NCBI GenBank assembly: GCA_021106655.1
Contig: JAIOTT010000184.1
Span: forward strand, 1-8,828
Reading direction: 5' to 3'
Origin: Bacteroidales bacterium
GTDB taxonomy: Bacteria; Bacteroidota; Bacteroidia; Bacteroidales; SMBSF77
DNA: 8,828 nt
In this document: positions 1 through 4,777 of the stretch, piece after piece
Layout of the letters: each line of letters opens with the position of its first letter
Numbering within the stretch: the stretch's first letter is position 1
Notes under the pieces: model-generated
Databases searched by the model: none
What the model saw: the letters and a program-made list of their open reading frames with translations, nothing else
What the model was told of the DNA's origin: nothing
Translations under genes and position numbers: made by a program

Positions 1-44
1 AATCGTAATGTAAATATTTTAATTATAGTCATAAGTCATTGGAC

Positions 45-356
45 GACAAAAGCATAATCAAACTCGCTGTTATTCCTGAATATGCTACTAATAAGACCAA
101 TATGTCATACCCGCTTACACAAATTAACAGCATATATAAACATTCGCTGAATTTTTTATATTTCAACGGAATAGAAGCCGTTTAGCATTATTTACCTCTG
201 CATCTCAGTGAGTTTTATAAAAACAAACATGACGGCAGGGAATTACCGAATACTGTTCGCTATTCTGAAACTCTGATCAGATTGCCATTCTTCTATGAGC
301 TTAACCTTGAACAACAGGAATATATTTGTAAGAAGATCAGGGAGTTCTTTAAATAA
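45..356 (+). pseudogene. C-terminal relic of a DegT/DnrJ/EryC1/StrS-family sugar aminotransferase (RffA/WecE-like)
   Basis: Reading the frame that ends with TAA at 354-356 gives a recognisable end of a DegT-family PLP aminotransferase. It has an IPEYATN segment (72-92), then NGIEAV, an amber TAG at 183-185, then HYLPLHLSEFY, a LIRLPFFYEL segment and a closing CKKIREFFK. In intact RffA/WecE-like enzymes, which transaminate dTDP-4-keto-6-deoxyglucose, the position of the TAG is normally Phe within a VFHY(V/L)PLH motif, so this looks like a nonsense mutation. The segment between IPEYATN and NGIEAV is also poorly conserved. There is no start codon or catalytic-lysine region in the window, and the similarity fades before about position 45. 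Just upstream (28-40) lie GTCATA/GTCATT copies resembling the repeat array that follows the relic. I infer a truncated, non-functional gene remnant. The family call rests on motif memory. Confidence 0.72.
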
Positions 357-471
357 TAGTCATTAAGTAGTCATTAGGTTGTCATTAAGTTGTCATTAGG
401 TTGTCATTAGGTTGTCATTCAATAACCAATAATGACGTGCGAAGCACTAATGACAATAAATGACGCGAAGC
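357..471. repeat. 11-bp-period GTCATT tandem array with inverted AATGAC copies and GCGAAGC mini-hairpins
   Basis: GTCATT occurs six times at exactly 11-bp spacing (starts 359, 370, 381, 392, 403, 414), with linkers AAGTA, AGGTT, AAGTT, AGGTT and AGGTT. After an 11-nt spacer the inverse, AATGAC, appears three times (431, 449, 459). The copy at 431 is followed by the hairpin GTGCGAAGCAC (437-447) and the copy at 459 by GCGAAGC (465-471). The inverse copies could pair with the tandem copies to make a branched stem. GCGAAGC is known to form an unusually stable DNA mini-hairpin with a GAA loop. The block sits between the aminotransferase relic and the 3' end of queD, so it would be in the queD transcript tail and might help terminate it, although no U-tract follows. 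A REP-like element is the best general label; I cannot name a family. Confidence 0.8.
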
Positions 472-479
472 AAATTACA

Positions 480-926
480 TTAGTTGTCTTCCGCAAACCA
501 TTCTGCAAAGGATGTAACTGTTTCCTGTAATCTCAGACTATGAAGCTTAACATAATCCGGAAGAAGCTTACTTATCCTTTCTGCAAAGTCAATAAGTAAA
601 TTCTCGCTTGTTGGTTGATATTCCACATGGATAAGCTTTTTAAAAGTTTCGCTTTCCCTGTCTAAACCGCCAAGAGGAGTTTTTTTATTTAATACCAGTG
701 CATGATCAAACACTTCAATAATATGTTCCTTAACAATGTCTTTCAGGTGGCTGAAATCCATCACCATTCCCTTTACACTTGATGTTTCATCATCTAAAGG
801 TTTACCAATTACAGTAACGTGAAGTTGATAGGAATGTCCGTGAATATGCCTGCATTTCCCATGATAACCAAGCAAAGCGTGAGCAGCTTCGAAGTTGAAT
901 ATTTTTGTAAGTCTGATTTTTTGCAT
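480..926 (-). CDS. queD: 6-carboxy-5,6,7,8-tetrahydropterin synthase (QueD / 6-pyruvoyl-tetrahydropterin synthase family)
   Basis: This 148-residue cytosolic zinc enzyme probably converts 7,8-dihydroneopterin triphosphate to 6-carboxytetrahydropterin, the second step toward preQ0 and queuosine in tRNA. The family signatures are all present. The zinc ligands are H16 (in FEAAH), H29 and H31 (in CRHIHGH), and C25 is the catalytic cysteine. The D74-H75 pair matches the catalytic Asp/His, the PTSEN segment at 105-109 is typical, and E135 (in LQET) matches the pterin-binding glutamate. The protein is longer than E. coli QueD (about 120 residues) but normal for Bacteroidota homologues. The ATG at 926-924 follows a well-formed promoter with a short A-rich leader and no Shine-Dalgarno. 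No other queuosine gene is in the window. A PTPS with another pterin product cannot be excluded, but the CxxxHGH form favours QueD. Confidence 0.92.
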   Translation of the reverse strand: MQKIRLTKIFNFEAAHALLGYHGKCRHIHGHSYQLHVTVIGKPLDDETSSVKGMVMDFSHLKDIVKEHIIEVFDHALVLNKKTPLGGLDRESETFKKLIHVEYQPTSENLLIDFAERISKLLPDYVKLHSLRLQETVTSFAEWFAEDN

Positions 927-945
927 GATAGTTTTGTTTTGAGGT

Positions 946-975
946 CAAAGTTACAGAAAACTTTTATTTTGTCAA
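946..975 (-). promoter_or_regulatory. Bacteroidota-type promoter of queD (TTG-N19-TAACTTTG)
   Basis: On the minus strand TTG (975-973) is followed after 19 nt by TAACTTTG (953-946), an exact match to the Bacteroidota primary sigma factor -7 consensus TAnnTTTG with its usual -33 spacing. It lies 20 nt upstream of the queD ATG, so the leader should be very short. The -33 TTG touches the outer edge of the inverted-repeat element that begins at 975, so that element directly abuts or contributes to the promoter. Confidence 0.75.
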
Positions 976-1119
976 TCCCTCGGCTCCGCTCGGGATGACA
1001 GGTATATATTTTTCAGGGGGAATAGAAGGGAGTGTAGCGGGCGGCATGCCGCCCGCTACACTCCCTTCTATTTAAAACTAACCAACAAACACCTGTCATC
1101 CCGAGCGAAGTCGAGGGAT
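975..1119. repeat. 145-bp nested inverted-repeat element (MITE/REP-like)
   Basis: The outer arms are 975-1003 and 1091-1119. One is the reverse complement of the other at 27 of 29 positions; the differences are GGCTCC against GACTTC in the middle of the arm. They contain the GTCATCCCGAG...GAGGGAT type of sequence that recurs in many Bacteroidota intergenic regions. Between them lies a 52-bp perfect palindrome (1021-1072, separate entry). A further 6-bp pair, CCAACA (1082-1087) and TGTTGG (1121-1126), brackets the right arm. The element sits between the divergent genes queD and the acyl-AMP ligase, so it cannot serve as terminator for either. No target-site duplication is evident and there is no coding potential. 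A non-autonomous mobile or REP-like element is the most likely reading. Confidence 0.82.
1021..1072. repeat. 52-bp perfect palindrome, GC-rich core
   Basis: The left arm 1021-1046 (AATAGAAGGGAG... to ...GGCGGCA) is the exact reverse complement of 1047-1072, with no spacer: 26 bp of uninterrupted symmetry centred between 1046 and 1047. The core around GGCGGCATGCCGCC is far richer in GC than the surrounding AT-rich DNA, which suggests foreign or selfish origin. It would extrude as a cruciform or fold into a very strong hairpin if transcribed, and a run of T residues (1070-1073) follows on the plus strand. It is not downstream of any gene in the window, so a terminator role could only be insulation between the two divergent promoters. 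Confidence 0.9.
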
Positions 1120-1181
1120 CTGTTGGCGTTAAGAAACCGAATCAATTTCATATTAATAACAAAGTCTTTCAAGATTTTAAC

Positions 1182-1198
1182 TAAATTTGGCCAAATTT
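1182..1198 (+). promoter_or_regulatory. Promoter -7 element of the acyl-AMP ligase gene overlapped by a 16-bp palindrome (possible operator)
   Basis: TAAATTTG at 1182-1189 matches the Bacteroidota -7 consensus TAnnTTTG, 19 nt before the ATG at 1209. No TTG is present at the expected -33 position, so the promoter is weaker in sequence than that of queD. The -7 box is embedded in the perfect 16-bp palindrome AAATTTGGCCAAATTT (1183-1198). A dimeric repressor bound there would block transcription; no regulator gene is in the window. The operator role is inference. Confidence 0.5.
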
Positions 1199-1208
1199 TC
1201 AGAAAACA

Positions 1209-2936
1209 ATGAGCAATAAAACCTTTATTGATATTTTATACGAGCAAAGAGACAGGTATCCCTCAAAACAATTATATGTCTTTTTGTTAGATGGAGAAAA
1301 AGAAGAGCTAAGTATTACTTACGATCAACTGGTGATAAAAGCGAAAATGCTTGCTCAAAAACTGGATGATGTTACGGAAAAAAATGACAGGATCTTACTT
1401 TTTTATCCTCCCGGATTAGAGTATATCATTGCCTTTTATGCATGCATGTTTAAAGGATTAATTGCTGTACCGGCATACCCTCCGGACTCACGAAATATAA
1501 ACAGAATTTATAGCATAATTCAAGACTCAAAAGCTAAAATAGCTCTTTGTCCAAAGGATATTTACGAAAAAGTATCTTCTGCTAATATTTTAACAAATCT
1601 TCATGGCTCTGACAAAAAACTAAGGCTGTTAAGTACTGATATAATTAATGAACCAAATATTGATGTAAATATAAATACACAAGTATTACCAGAAGATATT
1701 GCCTTCTTGCAGTACACCTCAGGGTCAACAGGTAGTCCAAAAGGGGTAATGGTAAGCCATGAAAACCTGATAGCCAATTGTAACTTATTTACAATACATT
1801 TTGAATATACCAATAATAGTCATGTTAAGGTAAGCTGGTTACCCCCTTATCATGATAATGGGTTAGTAGATAGTATAATTCACCCCATTTATGCTGGTGT
1901 TACAAGTGTTATGATGTCTCCCATATCATTTGCGAGAAAGCCTGTAAGATGGCTTCAAGCCATTACAAACTATTCAAATTATGGACAGGTAGTTAGTGGA
2001 GGGCCAAACTTTGCATATGAGATGTGTTGCAATTATATTGATGATGATCAGTTGGACAGCTTAAACCTTTCCAAATGGCGTTTAGCATATAATGGAGCAG
2101 AACCAGTGAGGGCAAGTACTTTGAAAAAGTTTGGACAAAAGTTTAGTAAGGCAGGTTTTAAATATAAAAACTTTAATCCCTGTTACGGATTGGCAGAAGC
2201 AACTTTGATAGTATCAAGTGGGATTTTAAAAAATGATCCTGTAATTAAAAAATTTGATCTTGAGTCTCTTAAAAATAACCATGCACACGAGGTTGAGGAA
2301 AATCATTCAAAGCAAATTGAACTTGTTGGTTGTGGAAAAACCCTTGAATCACATAGAATTGTAATAGTAAACCCCTCTACATTAAAAGAAGAACAAGATC
2401 ATAATATTGGTGAAATTTGGGTAAAAGGTCCTAGTATTGCTAAAGGTTATTGGCAAAATAAAGAAGATACACAAAAAACTTTCAATGCTTATGTTTCCGA
2501 TACTAATGAAGGCCCGTTTATGCGTACTGGCGATTTGGGGTTTTTCGATAATGAAAAAAATCTATTTATTAAAGGTCGAATAAAAGAGCTAATAATCATC
2601 AGGGGACAAAACTATTATCCGCAAGATATGGAAGAAATAGCAGAACAAGCCTGTAAGCAGCTTAGGCCTTCTTGTGGTGGAGCGTTTTCTATTGATTATA
2701 ATGATGAAGAAGTGCTTGTAATTGTTTATGAAATACAAAGAAGATATAAAAATAATGCAAATTTAGGTGAAATAAAATTTGTAATAAAAAATGCTTTTGC
2801 TAAAAAGGATGGCCTAGCAGTTCATGATATTGTACTTATTGAACCATCATCCTTTCCAAAAACATCCAGTGGGAAATTGCAAAGGCGGCTTGCCAGGGAA
2901 ATGTATTTAAACAAAGAGCTTAAAATAATAAAATAG
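1209..2936 (+). CDS. Stand-alone fatty acyl-AMP ligase (FAAL), ANL adenylate-forming superfamily
   Basis: This 575-residue enzyme is predicted to activate a fatty acid with ATP to an acyl-adenylate and pass it to an acyl carrier protein rather than to CoA. The adenylation motifs are in order: P-loop YTSGSTGSPKG (169-179), the FAAL-typical SWLPPYHDNGLV (209-220), NPCYGLAEAT (323-332), VGCGKTL (373-379), RTGDLG (439-444), hinge KGR (455-457), and PKTSSGKLQRR (550-560) with catalytic Lys556. The HD in the PPYHD motif and the early AVPAYPPD segment (86-93) are characteristic of FAALs rather than of acyl-CoA synthetases. It ends soon after the C-terminal lysine, so no carrier or condensing domain is fused. 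The ATG lacks a Shine-Dalgarno sequence but follows a -7 box closely. No carrier protein, PKS or NRPS gene is nearby, so the acceptor and product are unknown. It converges on the nuclease gene downstream. Confidence 0.88.
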   Translation: MSNKTFIDILYEQRDRYPSKQLYVFLLDGEKEELSITYDQLVIKAKMLAQKLDDVTEKNDRILLFYPPGLEYIIAFYACMFKGLIAVPAYPPDSRNINRIYSIIQDSKAKIALCPKDIYEKVSSANILTNLHGSDKKLRLLSTDIINEPNIDVNINTQVLPEDIAFLQYTSGSTGSPKGVMVSHENLIANCNLFTIHFEYTNNSHVKVSWLPPYHDNGLVDSIIHPIYAGVTSVMMSPISFARKPVRWLQAITNYSNYGQVVSGGPNFAYEMCCNYIDDDQLDSLNLSKWRLAYNGAEPVRASTLKKFGQKFSKAGFKYKNFNPCYGLAEATLIVSSGILKNDPVIKKFDLESLKNNHAHEVEENHSKQIELVGCGKTLESHRIVIVNPSTLKEEQDHNIGEIWVKGPSIAKGYWQNKEDTQKTFNAYVSDTNEGPFMRTGDLGFFDNEKNLFIKGRIKELIIIRGQNYYPQDMEEIAEQACKQLRPSCGGAFSIDYNDEEVLVIVYEIQRRYKNNANLGEIKFVIKNAFAKKDGLAVHDIVLIEPSSFPKTSSGKLQRRLAREMYLNKELKIIK

Positions 2937-2940
2937 ACAT

Positions 2941-2982
2941 GCTCAGTGCTCGGAATCGTTCATTGAGCCTGTCGAAATGAGC
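2941..2982. terminator. Palindromic intergenic repeat between convergent genes, probable bidirectional terminator
   Basis: The 54-bp gap between the convergent acyl-AMP ligase and endonuclease I genes holds TCATT (2960-2964), 11 nt, then AATGA (2976-2980). A second set of arms, GCTCA (2941-2945) and TGAGC (2978-2982), also fits. The core CATTGAGCCTGTCGAAATG recurs in Bacteroidota genomes from general knowledge. The location at two 3' ends suits a bidirectional terminator, but the stems are short and no clean U-tract follows, so mRNA end protection is an alternative. Confidence 0.5.
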
Positions 2983-2990
2983 TGATCCAA

Positions 2991-4061
2991 TTATTTAATA
3001 AACTTCAGGCAGATAGTTGAATAGTTATTGTTATTTGAAGATCGTAAAATTAGAAAATACACTCCCGACAGTAGATCTTTTGTATTAATCTCTACCGAAT
3101 GATCTTTTTCAAATTCCTCCACATCAATCTCCTTTCCTGTAGTATTAAATACTTTTATATTCCAATTGGAAGTTTCTATTTCATCAGGGAAATAGATTGA
3201 ACATTTATCAATTACCGGATTTGGATATATTTGAAAGGATTCACTATTTATCTCCTTTGATATTGATGTTGTTGGTCCCCAGATATCGAACACCCAGCTA
3301 GGATCATCAATAAATGGATTTCTGCTGTTCTGAATATTATAAATAGCATTATTTCTGTCAAGTTCTTTCTGACTTACAGTGTCATTTATATGCCATTGTT
3401 TAAGCATATCCACCGCCCATGCTTTAAGTTCAGCACCATCAACCATTGGGCTTCCGGTCCAACCCGCGTCTTCATTATAATATCTTACCGACATATAGAA
3501 GTATGATCTTGCAAAATCACCTTTATATTCATCAATTGGTTCAAAAACTACACCGGTATAACCTGGAAAAGTACAGCTGCCAACTTTGCATCCGTTAAGT
3601 GATGTCCATGTTGAGTTTGTAACTTCTCCATAGGGATAGTTGCCTCTCCGGCCATTCACATACCCATCAGTAGGCACGAGGTGGAAAAGATCTGTATACA
3701 TTGGATTTCCACTGTTGAACCAGCTCTTTGGCCATGAATGCTCACGGTTATAACAATCGCCTTCTTTTGAATAGTTGCCACATTGGTCGGAAGATACAAA
3801 ATTGTAAATATATGGAGGTGTGCCTCCCGGTACATCAGAATACATGTCCCAAACAGTTCCGTCAGCTTTCCTATCTGTATTTCCAAAATGTGTATGTAAG
3901 GAACTATATGACTGTGCATTGTGCCCATCAATAATATCGTGTAATGCCTGTTTGAGTGGTATGCCTGTCAAGCCCTGAGCATTATCATAATATCCTGTCG
4001 GGATCTGACCGAAAGACAAAAAAACCAGAAAAAAAAGCACTAAAAACCAAATGATCCTCAT
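2991..4061 (-). CDS. Secreted endonuclease I (EndA/NucM family) with T9SS C-terminal sorting domain
   Basis: This 356-residue secreted non-specific nuclease probably degrades extracellular DNA/RNA. A signal peptide (1-18, hydrophobic core FLVLFFLVFL, then SFG-Q) is followed by the endonuclease I domain (about 22-262). Its diagnostic motifs are NREHSWPKSW (105-114, catalytic His108), DLFHLVPTDGYVNGRRGNYP (124-143), GDFARSYFYM (181-190) and NSRNPFIDDP (245-254). After a short linker comes a type A T9SS sorting domain (about 275-356): YPNP (279-282), a WNIKVFN strand, LLSGVYFL (330-337) and a basic end. I chose the ATG at 4061-4059 because it begins directly with the signal peptide. The open frame extends to 4223, but those 54 upstream residues would be encoded by an intergenic repeat and would bury the signal peptide. 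No convincing TAnnTTTG promoter is visible. It lies 113 nt downstream of the MntP-like gene, with a hairpin-forming repeat between them. Confidence 0.93.
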   Translation of the reverse strand: MRIIWFLVLFFLVFLSFGQIPTGYYDNAQGLTGIPLKQALHDIIDGHNAQSYSSLHTHFGNTDRKADGTVWDMYSDVPGGTPPYIYNFVSSDQCGNYSKEGDCYNREHSWPKSWFNSGNPMYTDLFHLVPTDGYVNGRRGNYPYGEVTNSTWTSLNGCKVGSCTFPGYTGVVFEPIDEYKGDFARSYFYMSVRYYNEDAGWTGSPMVDGAELKAWAVDMLKQWHINDTVSQKELDRNNAIYNIQNSRNPFIDDPSWVFDIWGPTTSISKEINSESFQIYPNPVIDKCSIYFPDEIETSNWNIKVFNTTGKEIDVEEFEKDHSVEINTKDLLSGVYFLILRSSNNNNYSTICLKFIK

Positions 4062-4126
4062 GTATTTATTATTTTGATAATGATTTTCTATTTTATCTTT
4101 TTTCCTACTAAGAAGGCGTATAAAGT

Positions 4127-4225
4127 CTTTGTGAAACCTTGTGCATACTTTGAGCAACTTTGTGTTGAACTCCCTTAAAAAGCTATTACACAAAGAATCA
4201 CAGAGAATCCCAAAGTTCCGCAAAG
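4127..4225. repeat. Imperfect inverted repeat built of phased CTTTG decamers
   Basis: Arms 4127-4164 and 4189-4225 form an imperfect inverted repeat around a 24-nt spacer. Each arm has CTTTG-like words every 10-11 nt (plus strand: CTTTGTGAAA, CCTTGTGCAT, ACTTTGAGCA, ACTTTGTG; the other arm reads the same way on the minus strand). The spacing is close to one DNA helical turn. Arrays of this kind are common between genes in Bacteroidota. The element lies in the mntP-like/endonuclease gap, but the right arm lies inside the end of the MntP-like reading frame, whose TAA (4177-4175) falls in the spacer. If transcribed on the minus strand it can fold into a long irregular hairpin. Confidence 0.78.
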
Positions 4226-4777
4226 TATAAAACCAATTAAATTTCTTATCCCAATAAAAACCAATATCAAGCCACCACCAAACTCAACAAGATTACCGTA
4301 TTTCATTGGATATTTTTTTCCAAAAGAAGCACCCACTATCGACATCAAAAAGACAATAATCCCCATCACAACAAAAACGCTTAACACAGGAATCTCTGCC
4401 AAACCCAGTCCCATTCCTACAATAAAAATATCAATACCAATTGCAATGGCTAAAATAATAAGTTCGGAGTTATTTGAAGTATCTGCGATTTTTATACTTG
4501 ATTTTAATTTAAATGTTCCGATTATCATTTTTACTCCAACTATAACAATAATGGAATATGCAAGAGAAGTGCTGTACTGTTCCAGCCAAACAAAAAACAA
4601 TATACCTGCAAACCATCCTATAACAACCATTACCGCCTGGACTATGGCAAATATCAATGCAATTTTAATTATTGTTTTTAGGCCAATTGGTTTCAATGTA
4701 CTACTTAAAACAGCGACTGCAAAAGTCTTAGTGGCAAGGCCAAGGGCGATAAAATATAAGTAAATAAAACTCAGCAT
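4175..4777 (-). CDS. MntP/DUF204-like membrane protein (LysE superfamily), tryptophanase-linked, atypical first helix
   Basis: This 200-residue, six-helix inner-membrane protein resembles the manganese exporter MntP. It has two related halves: the first contains GLATKTFAVAV (13-23) and VIGWFAGIL (52-60), and the second contains AIAIGIDIFIVGMGLGL (110-126) and GGGLILVFIGI (167-177). In MntP each half carries a key aspartate. Here D116 in the second half is kept, but the first-half position is Lys17 (codon AAG, two base changes from an Asp codon). Manganese export is therefore doubtful, and another cation or a small organic substrate is possible. The ATG overlaps the tnaA stop (ATGCTGA, 4777-4771), implying translational coupling and a role linked to tryptophanase. 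Canonical MntP proteins end a few residues after the GGL-GIG helix; here 16 extra hydrophobic residues (185-200) come from an intergenic repeat. An alternative reading is a decaying paralogue, though the frame is intact. Confidence 0.8.
   Translation of the reverse strand: MLSFIYLYFIALGLATKTFAVAVLSSTLKPIGLKTIIKIALIFAIVQAVMVVIGWFAGILFFVWLEQYSTSLAYSIIVIVGVKMIIGTFKLKSSIKIADTSNNSELIILAIAIGIDIFIVGMGLGLAEIPVLSVFVVMGIIVFLMSIVGASFGKKYPMKYGNLVEFGGGLILVFIGIRNLIGFILCGTLGFSVILCVIAF

Noticed and set aside
357..420. CRISPR array
   Set aside because: The unit is 11 bp with 5-bp linkers; there are no spacers of CRISPR length and no cas genes.
1021..1072. Ordinary transcription terminator for a flanking gene
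   Set aside because: Both flanking genes are transcribed away from it, so no known transcript ends there.
1601..1813. Minus-strand open frame inside the acyl-AMP ligase gene
   Set aside because: It lies wholly within a strongly supported gene, antisense to its ATP-binding motif, and has no recognisable product.
3656..3934. Alternative-frame and antisense open frames inside endonuclease I
   Set aside because: They overlap the conserved catalytic region in other frames and show no family features; composition shadows.
4062..4223. Upstream extension of the endonuclease I frame by 54 codons
   Set aside because: The added residues come from the CTTTG repeat and would bury a clear signal peptide; the ATG at 4061 starts directly at it.
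4446..4763. Plus-strand open frame opposite the MntP-like gene
   Set aside because: It is the antisense of hydrophobic helices, with no start signal and no similarity I recognise.
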